A stretch of DNA of 64,000 nucleotides, taken from assembly GCA_016722375.1 (NCBI GenBank), contig JADKJG010000002.1, forward strand, positions 124,001 through 188,000. Reading direction: 5' to 3'. The translations under genes and the position numbers were made by a program. The stretch comes from Bacteroidota bacterium. Lineage in GTDB: Bacteria > Bacteroidota > Bacteroidia > Chitinophagales > LD1. Position 1 is the stretch's first letter, and each line of letters begins with the position of its first letter. Positions 21,502 through 30,890 of the stretch are shown here, one piece after another. The notes under the pieces were generated by a model. It was given only the letters and a program-made list of their open reading frames with translations, had not been told where the DNA came from and made no database searches.

Positions 21502-22273
21502 ATGGAAGAAAAACTCAAATCCTTTGCCCGCATATTGAAGATCATGGATGAACTGCGAACGCAATGTCCCTGGGATAGGAAACAAACTCTCGAATCGCTT
21601 CGCCCGTTGACCATCGAAGAAACGTATGAATTGGGCGATGCCATTCTGAAAAGTGATATGAAAGGCATCAAAGAAGAGTTGGGCGACTTGTTGCTGCACA
21701 TTATTTTCTATGCCAAAATAGGAGAGGAGAAACAGGAGTTTGACATAGCCGGTGTTATCAATGACCTATGTGAAAAGCTCATCACGCGCCATCCTCATAT
21801 CTATAGCGATGTGAAGGTGAACAACGAAGAGGATGTGAAACAAAACTGGGAAAAGATTAAGTTGAAAGAAGGGAAGAAGTCCGTTCTTTCCGGTGTGCCG
21901 GTTTCGCTGCCTGCCCTGATTAAAGCCTACCGGATGCAAGACAAAGCCGCGCAGGTAAAGTTTGAGTGGGATAAAATAGAGGACGTTTGGGCCAAAGTGG
22001 AGGAGGAGCGCAATGAATTGGAAGAAGCCATAGCCACCGGCGACAAAAACAAGATCGAAGATGAATTTGGCGACCTGATGTTTGCGCTGGTCAATTATGC
22101 GCGCTTCCTAAAGCTGGACCCCGAAGCCCGCGCTGGAAAGGACGAACCTGAAATTCATGCGTCGGTTTCAATACATCGAAGAACAAAGTGTGGTCCAGAA
22201 CAAATCGCTACACGATATGACGCTCGGCGAAATGGATGCCATTTGGAATGAGGCCAAAGCCAAGGGGCTTTAA
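21502..22273 (+). CDS. mazG: Nucleoside triphosphate pyrophosphohydrolase MazG (frameshifted near 3' end)
   Basis: About 256 aa after correction. It has two MazG repeats: EELGDLLLHIIFYAKIG and EDEFGDLMFALVNYARF, with the ExxE and ExxD metal-binding helices, and the typical CPWDRKQTLESL start. The frame is lost at about 22126-22129, where CCC should be CC. Removing one C gives DPEAALERTNLKFMRRFQYIEEQ and an end at 22273 (WNEAKAKGL), the usual MazG C-terminus. As read, the last 40 residues are replaced by an unrelated tail. Function by family: hydrolyses (d)NTPs to monophosphate plus pyrophosphate, cleaning the pool of abnormal nucleotides in the cytoplasm. Confidence 0.9.
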
Positions 22274-22512
22274 GGTGTAGTTTAGATTTCCCCCTTCATC
22301 TACTTGCTTCCGGGTTTGTTCAAAACTTTAGAGAGGTTATTAGGTTTTAATGGATGTTTGCTGATTCTTCATCACAACGAGGGCGAAGTCATCTATTTGC
22401 ATCAATTCCAACGTAAAACCAGTCGAAAACTAATGAAAGACAAGGTTGTCCTAATAAAAAAGTAGCTAGCGATAGCCAGAAACTAGCTAGCTAACAACAA
22501 AAACAAGGACAT

Positions 22513-22565
22513 AATTCTAATTTAGTAAGTAATAAATTGAAATTATTACTTACTAAATTAGAATT
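22513..22565. repeat. Perfect 23-bp inverted repeat, 7-nt loop
   Basis: Left arm 22513-22535 and right arm 22543-22565 are exact reverse complements around a loop of seven bases. The arm core is CTAATTTAGTAAGTAATA. It lies in a block where variants of 'acctaataaa' and 'acctactaat' recur, including a second 10-bp inverted repeat at 22626-22635 and 22652-22661. Confidence 0.85.
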
Positions 22566-22848
22566 AATACCTAATAAACGATGATTATAACATTACATTT
22601 CCGAATTAGCACCTAATAAATATGAATTAGTAGGTAATGTTTTTTGATTATCACCTACTAATTAATATTTATTACGTAATAACTGGAAATTATAAGATAA
22701 TAAACCTAAATTATAAGAGAGTAGTCCTGAACTATTAAATGGTTTTATGCCGAAATAATCTAGTTCTGAATAGATAGTATGAATAATCAAGAAGGATTTA
22801 ATTAGGATTTTGCAATCTCTACCTTCAATTTAGGCGAAGCTATTTAAG

Positions 22849-22972
22849 ATTTAGAGGCGGATTCGTGCTCCAAATCTGTAGTGATCAAGGCTATGGCCTT
22901 TTCTTTCAGACTTTCCACGTCCGCTTCCACCATACCGGTAGTTTCAATCGGGCGATGGCGATAAACAACGAG
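22849..22972 (-). pseudogene. Displaced 3' fragment of the PlsC-like acyltransferase gene
   Basis: 124 bp matching 53414-53537 with three differences by my count. On the minus strand it still reads the last 40 or so residues of the acyltransferase (VVYRHRPIETTGMVEADV and on to DLEHESAS). It has no start and no catalytic part. The match ends sharply at both sides, so it is a segmental copy, not a diverged gene. Confidence 0.85.
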
Positions 22973-22987
22973 TCGCCCCCAACTGTT

Positions 22988-23006
22988 CGTAGGCTATTTG
23001 CCTACG
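22988..23006. repeat. Small hairpin CGTAGGC/GCCTACG
   Basis: 7-bp perfect arms around TATTT. It directly follows the acyltransferase fragment. No T run, so not an obvious terminator. Confidence 0.5.
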
Positions 23007-23056
23007 ACTCGCAATAATGACGGCTTATAGTTGCTTTTAAATAGCCAACCCTATTC

Positions 23057-23089
23057 AAACTACAAAAATCTTGGAGGCTTTTGTAGTTT
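23057..23089. repeat. Dispersed hairpin repeat, copy 1
   Basis: Arms AAACTACAAAA (23057-23067) and TTTTGTAGTTT (23079-23089). It belongs to a family also present at 34425, 48099 and 48395. Confidence 0.75.
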
Positions 23090-23172
23090 ATAAATGGCAA
23101 AAGTCCGTTCCGATGGTTATCGGTCAAGACTTTTTTCTTTGAGGTTGGCGTTCCTGACCATCTATATAGTAG

Positions 23173-23263
23173 GAGGGCTGCGCCCGCGATAGGTTCAAAG
23201 GACTCCTTTGGAGGGTTTAGGGAGCAGATATAGCCGACAATAAGCCGCCATCATCATTTATTT
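23173..23263 (+). repeat. Structured intergenic element, copy A (degenerate)
   Basis: It shares the opening GAGGGCTG, CCCGCG, the GATATAGCCGA box and the end GCCGCCATCATCATTTATTT with copies B and E, and is preceded, like copy B, by GACCATCTATAT. The middle is diverged. See copies B and E for the fold. Confidence 0.65.
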
Positions 23264-23464
23264 CCTACTGCTTGGTGTCCACTAGGCGGAATAGTTTCAG
23301 CGGGTGCGACAGCCGCCGATAAAGAGCCATTATTATCTGAACATAATAAAACTATTTTTGTGTGGCAGTAGCATTTATGCGGCGCCGCCAGGTGTGAATA
23401 GAAAAATGCTCAATCAAACTAACAACAGGGGTTTAAATAATATCCCATCATCCTTTAAAATATC

Positions 23465-25665
23465 ATGAAAAAGAAACAGAACAAAAGCGGTAAGCCGCAT
23501 AGTAAAGAGCGGAGCTCATCCGCCGATAATAACGAGCAAGTATTAAGTGTGATAAAATCACTCGGCAATAATGCCGACCTCAAAAAACTTTTCCCTGAGT
23601 TGGAGCAGAAACTCAGTCAGGAAGAAATCATATTGGCACTGAACTATCTCGACAAGACCGGCACCATCAGTATTGGCCAAAAGGGTAAGATTGAATTACT
23701 ACAGAATACAAAACCGAGGAACTCGGATAGAGGAAGCAGAAAATCGGGAGGTGACGAGAGCCAGGTGCAGAAATATTATTTCGGCACGGCAGATGTGACC
23801 AGAACGGGCTCGGCTTTTGTGTCGGTAAACGAGTTGGACCGCGATGTGTTTATCCCGAACCGGTATGTGCGAAATACTTTGCAGGGCGATGAAGTGAAGA
23901 TTAGAATCACTTCTTTTTCTCGCCGACCGGAAGGGGAAATTGTGGCCATCATCAAGCGGAGCTGGGAAAGTTTCACGGGAAGGATTAAGGTGCTGGACAA
24001 ATTCGCTTTCTTCATTGCCGATGAAAAAAATTGGGAACCGATGTGTTCGTCCCCTTAGATTCCTTGAAAGGAGCAAAAACAGAGGATCGTGTTATTGTTC
24101 GGGTGATGGACTGGAATGTAGGCAAGCGAAATCCTTTGGGCGAAGTGGTGGAGGTGCTTAGCGACAAACATTCGTCTGACTTAGACATGAAGATGATATT
24201 GATTACCAATGGTTTCAGTATTGATTTCCCGAAAGCGGTATATGATGAACTGGCGAAGGTGCCGGAGCAAATTCCTTCGGAAGAAATTAAGCGGCGCTTG
24301 GATATGAGGGCGGTTACGACCTTCACCATTGACCCCGAAGATGCGAAGGATTTTGATGATGCTTTGTCTATCCGAACGCTTGCTAATGGCAACATGGAGG
24401 TGGGCGTTCATATTGCGGACGTATCACATTATGTGCGCGAAGGTTCGCAGTTAGATAAAGAGGCAGAGCGCCGGGCAACATCTGTTTATTTGCCGGATAG
24501 AGTTTGTCCGATGTTGCCGGAAAGGCTATCGAATGAATTGTGTTCTCTGCGCCCCAACGAGGACAAACTGACTTTCTCGGCCATCTTTGAATTTGATGAC
24601 AAGCTGCACATGAAGAACTTTACTGTGGCCAAAACAGTAATTCATTCTAATCAACGTTTTTCTTATGAGCAAGCGCAGGAAGTATTGGAAACCGGTACGG
24701 GTGACTATGCGGAGGAATTGAAATCACTGCATCGAATCGCCAACCATATTCGCGCCGCTCGAATGAAGAATGGAGCCATTGCTTTTGAAAAAGCGGAAGT
24801 CCGTTTCAAACTAGATGAAACCGGCAAGCCTCTTGGAATAGTTCTGAAAGTGCGGAAGGCAGCCCATCTACTAGTGGAAGATTTAATGTTGTTGGCCAAT
24901 GAAACAGTGGCGCAGTTTGGCTCGAAAATTCAGAAGAATAAAATAACACAGCCTTTTGTATATCGCGTTCATGACAAACCCGACCCGGCTAAACTTGAAA
25001 TGTTTAGCGCGGTTGCTTCTCGGTTTGGTTATAAAATAAAATTTGATGAACCCGAGAATGCGTCAGGAATATTCAACACGCTTTTGAAGAAGGTAGAAGG
25101 CAAGCCCGAGCAGAATGTTTTGGAAACGATGGCGATTCGGAGTATGGCTAAAGCAGAATATACTACGAAGAACATAGGCCACTATGGCTTGGCCATGAAG
25201 CATTACACTCACTTCACTTCGCCCATCCGTCGCTATCCCGATGTGATGGTTCATCGGTTAGCAGAACAGTTGATAAACTCGTCTGATAAATTAGTAGATA
25301 AGTTGGAGTTGGAGGGACGCTGTAAAAATTCATCGCTGATGGAGCGCAAAGCTATGGATGCAGAGCGGGAAGCTGTAAAGTATAAACAGATTGAATTTTT
25401 GCAGGATAAAATAGGAGGAGAGTTTGAAGGGGTGATTACCGGAGTCATTATGCGCGGCATCTTTGTGGAGATGGTGGACAATAGATGTGAAGGCATGGTG
25501 AGCGTGGAGGCTTTGGGAAAAGAAGATTTTGCTTTTGATGAAAAGATGCTTCGGTTGACAGGCGTAAGAACTAAGCGTAAGTTTGAACTGGGTGACAAGG
25601 TAATGGTGAAGATTCTTTCCGCCGATATTATTCTTCGTCGAATTGATTTAGGGTTGGTCAATTAA
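23465..25665 (+). CDS. rnr: Ribonuclease R (frameshifted at an A run)
   Basis: Two frames (23465-24058, 24031-25665) join into about 733 aa if the seven-A run at 24024-24030 is read as eight. The N-terminus is basic (MKKKQNKSGKPHSKERSS), followed by a helix-turn-helix-like segment, cold-shock OB domains, the RNB catalytic domain with TIDPEDAKDFDDALS (metal-binding aspartates) and HYTHFTSPIRRYPDV, and a C-terminal S1 domain (GVITGVIMRGIFVEM). It is a processive 3'-5' exoribonuclease that degrades structured RNA, rRNA and mRNA. Programmed slippage was considered and thought unlikely, because the family is normally one uninterrupted frame. Confidence 0.92.
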
Positions 25666-25674
25666 TAGCTTCAA

Positions 25675-27000
25675 GTGAATTTTCAGCGCCCGATTCCATC
25701 TCGATTCAGCAGTCTTTCTGCCTTACAGCTTTTTCAAATGTTGCGCTATGGGGCCTTTGTGCTTATTGGCGTTTGCTTTGCGAAGCTGAGCTTAGGCCAA
25801 GACGATATTGGCCGGTTTGAAACTTTTCTTCTTGTAAGTAGTATGCTCAGCTTCTTTTGGGTGAGCGGAATGATTAATTCAATGCTGTCCGTATATCCTA
25901 AAAAGAATGAGGAGGACAAAAAGGCAGTATTGTTCAATACCTTTCTATCGCTGTCCTTTTTGAGTGTAGCGGCAGGAGTTTTGCTATTTACCTTCTCGGA
26001 AAACCTGCTTTTGTTTTTGGATAAGGATAGAAGCGGCGGGTTAATTCAATTGTCTGTCTTTTTCTTGTTGTTGAATAACCCTTCCTTCATATCAGAGTAT
26101 ATTCTGTTTCTGAACAACAAGAAAAAAGAGTTGGTGATTTACGGAATGGCCTTTGCAATTCTTTCCTTTTCGGCAGCAGTCATCCCCATATATATCAATT
26201 ACCACGTGGAGTATGCTATGTATGGTTTTATAGGGGTAGCTGCACTTAGGATTTTGTTTGCTTTATTTCTTGTCTATAAATTCGGAGCTTTCCGTTTTGA
26301 TTGGCGATTGCAATTAGATCAACTCAAAATTTCTTTGCCTATTATCGGCTCCATATTTGTTAGCGGGTCGGCGGAATATATAGACGGCATCTTGGTAAAA
26401 GCAAAGTTTAATGACACAGATTTCGCCATTTACCGATACGGGGCAAAGGAACTGCCTATACTTTTAATTATTGCCAATACCTTCAGTTCGGCTATGATTA
26501 CTGCTGTTTCTGCAAATCTAGACGAAGGGTTAAAGCAGATCAAGAAGAACTCAGCACATTTGATGCACCTGTTCTTTCCCCTTACTATCATTCTGATGGT
26601 TACCAGTCCTTACATATATCCTTTGGTATTCAATCAGAGTTTTGCTTCCAGTGCCATCATCTTTAACATCTATCTTTTACTCATCATTCCCAGAGTCCTT
26701 TTTCCACAAACTATTCTTACCGGTATTCATGCTTCCCGCTTCCTGTTTATTTCTTCATTAATAGAAATCACGTTGAACGTTTCGTGTAGCATTCTACTCT
26801 CTATGAAGTTTGGTTTGGTGGGGATTGCTTATGGAACAGTGATTTCTAGCCTTTTTGATAAATTTTTTCTGGTGGCTGTTTGTCATTTCGTTTTCCGAAT
26901 ATCAATTAGGCGCTTTCTTCTATACATTCCGTACCTTGTATATGTATCATTGACCATTGTAGCGTTCATTATTAGCTACAAGATGATGCCTGCTGTTTAA
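25675..27000 (+). CDS. Wzx/MATE-like polysaccharide flippase
   Basis: 441 aa beginning with GTG nine bases after the RNase R stop. The frame upstream is short and the N-terminal LQLFQMLRYGAFVLIG fits helix 1 of the family. There are 12 or so transmembrane helices and a pattern typical of the oligosaccharide flippase/MOP superfamily (RFETFLLVSSMLSFFWVSG; later IYRYGAKELPILL). By family knowledge it moves lipid-linked oligosaccharides from the inner to the outer face of the cytoplasmic membrane. No glycan cluster is next to it, so the substrate is unknown. It is probably co-transcribed with rnr. Confidence 0.75.
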   Translation: MNFQRPIPSRFSSLSALQLFQMLRYGAFVLIGVCFAKLSLGQDDIGRFETFLLVSSMLSFFWVSGMINSMLSVYPKKNEEDKKAVLFNTFLSLSFLSVAAGVLLFTFSENLLLFLDKDRSGGLIQLSVFFLLLNNPSFISEYILFLNNKKKELVIYGMAFAILSFSAAVIPIYINYHVEYAMYGFIGVAALRILFALFLVYKFGAFRFDWRLQLDQLKISLPIIGSIFVSGSAEYIDGILVKAKFNDTDFAIYRYGAKELPILLIIANTFSSAMITAVSANLDEGLKQIKKNSAHLMHLFFPLTIILMVTSPYIYPLVFNQSFASSAIIFNIYLLLIIPRVLFPQTILTGIHASRFLFISSLIEITLNVSCSILLSMKFGLVGIAYGTVISSLFDKFFLVAVCHFVFRISIRRFLLYIPYLVYVSLTIVAFIISYKMMPAV

Positions 27001-27120
27001 GTCTTTTTTGGTAAAAAGCTACTGAAAACTGAAGTTTTCAGCGACCTCTGCTGCCCAATCCAGATTTGAATGAATATGCCCTCACGTAACTTTATGACCA
27101 TGATGTCCGTAATAAGGGGT

Positions 27121-27990
27121 ATGGACATGAACAAACTTTACACGCTTCTTATGGTTTCCTTTCTGGCAGCATCTAATGTATCTGCAAAAACCTTTGTGGT
27201 AACCTCCGGTAAATGGACGGATGCCGCCGTTTGGAATCAAGCTTATCCTGGAAATGTAATTGCCGCAGATGATGAGGTGATTATCTCTGGTCAGGTGACG
27301 ATGAACACCGGTATTGTCGTGGAGGGAACTCTAACAGTTGAAAAAGGGGCTAGCATGGTTGGCATGAAAGACCTGATGATTTCTAAATCCGGGAAATTCG
27401 TGAACAACGGAAATACTGTGATGAAAAGGATCATGAACGAAGGAACGATTGACAATAACCTGATTATGGAATCCATGATGGATATTGACAATAAAGGAAT
27501 GATTGGCAATAACAACAATATGGTTGCGGGAAACAATTTCAGTAATTATGGCGGAAAAGCAGAGGGGAAAACCGGTGCTTATTTCGTCAACAATAATGTA
27601 TTCAATTCACCCTCTTCCGAATTTAGTAAAGAAACTAAGGTGTTTTATGGAAGTCAGTTTGAGGAGTCTTCAGTGGCTTCCCCGTTTCGCGTTCAAACCA
27701 ATCTCGCGGGAGGCGTTGTAGAACTGCAAATCTTCAGTCCTTCTAATGAGGATGTTTCTTTTTATAGCATTGAAAGAAGTACGGATGGAAAAACTTATGT
27801 CGTGCTAGAAATTCTTCCGGTGAAGAATAGCGTAGAAGAAAAAACAACCAGCTATACCGATACAAATCCTAACCTGAGCCTAAATCATTATAGAATTACT
27901 GCTACTAATTCTTTAGGTCAGCAGAATACACTTCCATTAACAACAGTGATTCTGGGAGATCGTGGCGCACTGACCTTTGCCGGCAAGTAA
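27121..27990 (+). CDS. Secreted beta-helix-like protein of unknown function
   Basis: About 289 aa from the ATG at 27121; an ATG two codons on at 27127 is equally possible. The upstream frame to 27070 would put extra polar residues before the signal peptide (MNKLYTLLMVSFLAASNVSA). Residues 25-180 are repetitive, Asn/Met/Gly-rich, with TSGKWTDAAVWN and short repeats such as NNGN and NKGM, suggesting a right-handed beta-helix. Residues 190-285 look like the fibronectin-III-like module (YSIERSTDGKTY, then HYRITATNS) that normally precedes a T9SS sorting domain, but the protein stops before one and a terminator follows at once. It may use another route or be truncated. Confidence 0.6.
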   Translation: MDMNKLYTLLMVSFLAASNVSAKTFVVTSGKWTDAAVWNQAYPGNVIAADDEVIISGQVTMNTGIVVEGTLTVEKGASMVGMKDLMISKSGKFVNNGNTVMKRIMNEGTIDNNLIMESMMDIDNKGMIGNNNNMVAGNNFSNYGGKAEGKTGAYFVNNNVFNSPSSEFSKETKVFYGSQFEESSVASPFRVQTNLAGGVVELQIFSPSNEDVSFYSIERSTDGKTYVVLEILPVKNSVEEKTTSYTDTNPNLSLNHYRITATNSLGQQNTLPLTTVILGDRGALTFAGK

Positions 27991-28012
27991 TTTGTTTATT
28001 AAGATATGAAAC

Positions 28013-28041
28013 AGGCGGACCCCGTAAGGTTTGCTTTTTTT
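28013..28041 (+). terminator. Terminator after the secreted protein gene
   Basis: GCGGACC (28015-28021) pairs with GGTTTGC (28028-28034), including two G-U pairs, and is followed by seven T. It lies between convergent genes. Confidence 0.75.
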
Positions 28042-28056
28042 ATGTCCTAAAATGGT

Positions 28057-28797
28057 TCAATCATCGAAAACAAAGATTCGTTCCCACACGCTTCTTTTAG
28101 ATTTCCCGATTTGTCCATCTACTTTAATGTAAACCGGTGTAGCCGTCTTGATTTTTTTCAATTCTTGTATCGCATCCGAGCTCAAAGTATCTCCACCGGA
28201 AATATATTGTTTGCCTTCTTTTTTTGTTAAAGAAATGGTCACGCCACTCACCGCTACCTGATTCATGTTTTTCTCATTGTCATACATCGTTACAAAAGGC
28301 TGTTTATGGATAAACATACTTCTCGGATATGATTTATTTCGGATTAAAAGGACTTTATCATTTAGCTTAATCAAGTTTGTTTTTGGGTTGCTGATTACAG
28401 GAAACATTCGTTCCGGTACCTTGACAATAAACTGCTTTTGAAAAAGATATATTCTGGAACCGGTAATGCTGGTTACAATAGCGCGTAGGGTAGCCGTATC
28501 ATAATCTCCCCACTTGGTGCTGTTGGCTGTAATCAACAGGACGCTGTCGTTTTGTATCGCCAGCCCTTTTTCAAATAGAAACTGTGAGATAATTAGTTCC
28601 GGTGCTACCCTGATTTTAAAACTATACTCTTTCTTGTTCAAGAGAGTATCGAGATTCGGCTTGAGCCATATTTCGCTCCGGTTATCCATCGGGATGAATA
28701 TCTCACCATTTACAGCATTCGATTGGCTGGAGACCTGCTGATAAACCAGCGAAATCCAGAAAATACAAATCGCTTTCATCAAACATTTCTTCATCAC
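28057..28797 (-). CDS. Secreted protein, C-terminus resembling GldM
   Basis: 246 aa, signal peptide about residues 1-24 (ends QQVSSQ). No catalytic motif. The last 60 residues (SGGDTLSSDAIQELKKIKTA, then a stretch ending WERIFVFDD) resemble the end of GldM, the periplasmic T9SS motor component, where a 'G-D-x-L-x-x-x-x-x-x-L-K' helix leads into a final beta strand. It lacks the membrane helix and the N-terminal domains of GldM. Treat the resemblance as a lead, not an assignment. It shares strand with the two small lipoprotein genes that follow upstream. Confidence 0.45.
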   Translation of the reverse strand: MMKKCLMKAICIFWISLVYQQVSSQSNAVNGEIFIPMDNRSEIWLKPNLDTLLNKKEYSFKIRVAPELIISQFLFEKGLAIQNDSVLLITANSTKWGDYDTATLRAIVTSITGSRIYLFQKQFIVKVPERMFPVISNPKTNLIKLNDKVLLIRNKSYPRSMFIHKQPFVTMYDNEKNMNQVAVSGVTISLTKKEGKQYISGGDTLSSDAIQELKKIKTATPVYIKVDGQIGKSKRSVWERIFVFDD

Positions 28798-28901
28798 GTA
28801 TTAAATATAATAGATAGTATAGGAATACAGGGAAAGATGTTCTCCTATTTTTTCACACCTCCGTCAAAAGGTAGCTTTAAACATACAAGAAGCCGAAAGG
28901 A

Positions 28902-29305
28902 CTAATCGTCTTCTTCTTCGACGGATCCCTGCCATTTCACAAAGTGAAGGAGTCCTTTGTTACGGTCGCCGGTAGAGACCAGTTCTAAGTGCAGTGAATC
29001 CAGCTTTTGGATCATATAAATTTGTTCCACACGGTTCTTTTCTGTCGTTATTTGAATCTTTAACTCATCATTTTTTAATTTGTATGAGCCTTTTTCAACC
29101 GCACCGCCACATTGGTTAAATAGCCGCCCTCATCATTAAATTCCCACAACCATCTGCCCATATCATGACCATCTATTCTTGTTCCATTGATGTCCATCTG
29201 CTCCAATTGCCACACTCCGATAATTTGTTTCTTTTCTTTGTTAGCGCATTGTGCTAGAATGAGGACCAACAAGATAGTAATACTCCTTCCAAAATATTTT
29301 TTCAT
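28902..29305 (-). CDS. Lipocalin-like lipoprotein (frameshifted)
   Basis: About 134 aa after correction. SPII signal with lipobox LAQC. It has the short lipocalin-like start IIGVWQLEQMDI and a WEFNDEGGYL strand. As read, it stops at 29075, but the other frame continues to 28902 (VEKGSYKLKNDELKIQI, then GLLHFVKWQGSVEEEDD). Adding one G to a GG near 29103 joins them. It is followed upstream, 7 bases away, by a second lipocalin-like lipoprotein (29313-29726), so the pair is likely an operon of paralogues. Ligand unknown. Confidence 0.65.
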
Positions 29306-29312
29306 CTCTTGA

Positions 29313-29726
29313 TTATTTACTTGCTTTCATTACAAAAATCACTTCCTCGGTTCCTTCTCTCGCTTTGAATTCAAACTCCTTATTGTTTAGCTTCAGAATA
29401 GTATAGTCGTTAGACTCACCAGTTTTGGTTGTCGAATGTATTTTGGTATTATTCCAATTCAATTTCCAAGTACCCTTAACTAACTGTTCCTGCATGTGTG
29501 TTTCATAAGTCCCATCTGCATAATAGGTCAGAGTAAATACATTTTTCATTTGGCTGATGGAAGCCTGAATAGCCGGTAACATATCTGTGGGAATCTCTCG
29601 TGTATATCTCAAATCCTCTAGCTTCCATGTTTTTACCAGTAGGTTAGATTTATCAGCACAACCGCTTAAAATCCAGCAGCAAAGCAGGGCTGTAAAAAAG
29701 ACAGTAACTGGGTTTCTTATTTTCAT
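29313..29726 (-). CDS. Lipocalin-like lipoprotein
   Basis: 137 aa from MKIRNPVTVFF; an in-frame ATG three codons upstream (29735) is possible. Signal peptide with lipobox LSGC at residue about 25. KTWKLEDLRY and YADGTYETHMQEQLVKGTWKL are typical of the lipocalin-like DUF families of Bacteroidota lipoproteins, where a small beta-barrel is exposed at the membrane. Same orientation as, and 7 bases from, the related gene at 28902-29305. Confidence 0.7.
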   Translation of the reverse strand: MKIRNPVTVFFTALLCCWILSGCADKSNLLVKTWKLEDLRYTREIPTDMLPAIQASISQMKNVFTLTYYADGTYETHMQEQLVKGTWKLNWNNTKIHSTTKTGESNDYTILKLNNKEFEFKAREGTEEVIFVMKASK

Positions 29727-29785
29727 TTCTATCATTGCGGGCGGCTAAAATAGATTTAATAAAGAAATGGCGGCCATTCTGATTT

Positions 29786-30256
29786 ATGAAAATCACCCTA
29801 TTCCTTAATGGTAAAACTACTTCTCCCGACATCAAAAATCTTTGCGATGAATACCGCAAACGCATCAATCGTTATATGAAGATGGAAGAGATATTTTTGG
29901 AGGCCGTTAACCTAAAAAGTAAAGACATCTCGAAAGTTAAACAAGTAGAAGGAGATGGGCTATTGAAAAGACTCACTCCCACAGATTACCTGATTCTACT
30001 AGATGACAAAGGCAAAGAGTTTACTTCTACTCGTTTCGCGGAGCATTTAGAAAGCCTTTTCAATCAATCTCTAAAAAATTTGTGCTTTGCGGTAGGTGGG
30101 GCTTATGGTTTCAGCGAGGATGTTTATCGTCGCGCCAACGAGAAAATGAGTTTATCGAAAATGACTTTTAGCCACCAGATTATCCGGCCTTTGTTTGCCG
30201 AACAGCTTTATCGCGCTTTCACTATTATTCATCACGAACCCTATCATCACGAATAA
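29786..30256 (+). CDS. rlmH: 23S rRNA pseudouridine1915 N3-methyltransferase
   Basis: 156 aa, the normal length for RlmH (formerly YbeA), a SPOUT-fold methyltransferase. Recognised by YLILLDDKGKEFTSTRFAE, the SAM-binding knot FAVGGAYGFSEDV and the C-terminal MTFSHQIIRPLFAEQLYRAF. It methylates pseudouridine 1915 of helix 69 in assembled 70S ribosomes. Its stop codon abuts the ATG of the rhomboid gene, so the two are translationally linked. Confidence 0.95.
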   Translation: MKITLFLNGKTTSPDIKNLCDEYRKRINRYMKMEEIFLEAVNLKSKDISKVKQVEGDGLLKRLTPTDYLILLDDKGKEFTSTRFAEHLESLFNQSLKNLCFAVGGAYGFSEDVYRRANEKMSLSKMTFSHQIIRPLFAEQLYRAFTIIHHEPYHHE

Positions 30257-30877
30257 ATGGAAATGAACATCACCATCATCCTTATCGCCATCACCTCGAT
30301 TATATCCTTGGTGGCCTTTCAAAAGCACCAATGGATAGAGCGACTTATTTTTTATCCTTACCTCATTTGGCGAAACAAAGAATGGTATCGGATGCTGACC
30401 GGTGGCTTGATTCACTTAGACTTGACCCACCTGTTCTTCAACATGTTTGTGTTGTATAGTTTTGGTTCATATATCGAAGTGGCTTTCGGGCAGATATTTG
30501 GTGAGGCTGGCGGACTGATTTACGCAGCCATGTATTTGCTGGCGATTGTATTAGCCGACGTATGGAACTTATTTAAAAAGCGCGATGATCCTAATTACCG
30601 CAGCTTGGGTGCCAGCGGTGGTGTGGCGGCGGTACTTTTCTCCTTCATTCTCATCAAACCCTTTGGATTGCTGTATCTGTTTTTCATTCCGATCGGTATT
30701 CCGGCATTTATTTTCGGAGGGCTTTATCTGGCTTATAGCATCTACATGGCGAAACGCCAAAGTGATAACATCGGCCATCTCGCTCATTTCACCGGAGCTA
30801 TTTTTGGATTCTTCTTTCCGGTATTGCTTCAACCTTCGCTGCTGATTAGGTTTGTCCAAACTTTGATCGGCCAATAA
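30257..30877 (+). CDS. Rhomboid-family intramembrane serine protease
   Basis: 206 aa with six membrane helices. The catalytic motif GASGG (Ser within RSLGASGGVAAVLFSF) in helix 4 and a conserved His in helix 6 (GHLAHFTGAIFGF) form the dyad. HLFFNMFVLYSFG in helix 2 is the usual oxyanion and loop region. By family it cleaves transmembrane substrates within the bilayer. It directly follows rlmH. Substrate unknown. Confidence 0.9.
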   Translation: MEMNITIILIAITSIISLVAFQKHQWIERLIFYPYLIWRNKEWYRMLTGGLIHLDLTHLFFNMFVLYSFGSYIEVAFGQIFGEAGGLIYAAMYLLAIVLADVWNLFKKRDDPNYRSLGASGGVAAVLFSFILIKPFGLLYLFFIPIGIPAFIFGGLYLAYSIYMAKRQSDNIGHLAHFTGAIFGFFFPVLLQPSLLIRFVQTLIGQ

Positions 30878-30890
30878 GCTGCGTCATCTT

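Larger units (their letters stand above)
22274..23464. other. 1.2-kb gene-free, repeat-rich region
   Basis: No gene is called. From left to right it holds an open stretch without a start codon (22286-22465, rejected), an AT-rich inverted-repeat block (22513-22661), a displaced copy of the end of the acyltransferase gene (22849-22972), a small hairpin (22988-23006), a repeat hairpin (23057-23089) and a degenerate copy of the structured intergenic element (23173-23263). RNase R begins just after. Confidence 0.7.

Noticed and set aside
22286..22465. 59-codon open frame after mazG
   Set aside because: There is no start codon, no recognisable family and no conserved context. Possibly a remnant, but too weak to call.
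24018..24034. Programmed -1 frameshift at the A run of RNase R
   Set aside because: A slip site of A residues exists, but RNase R is normally one frame, and seven other indels of the same kind occur in this window.
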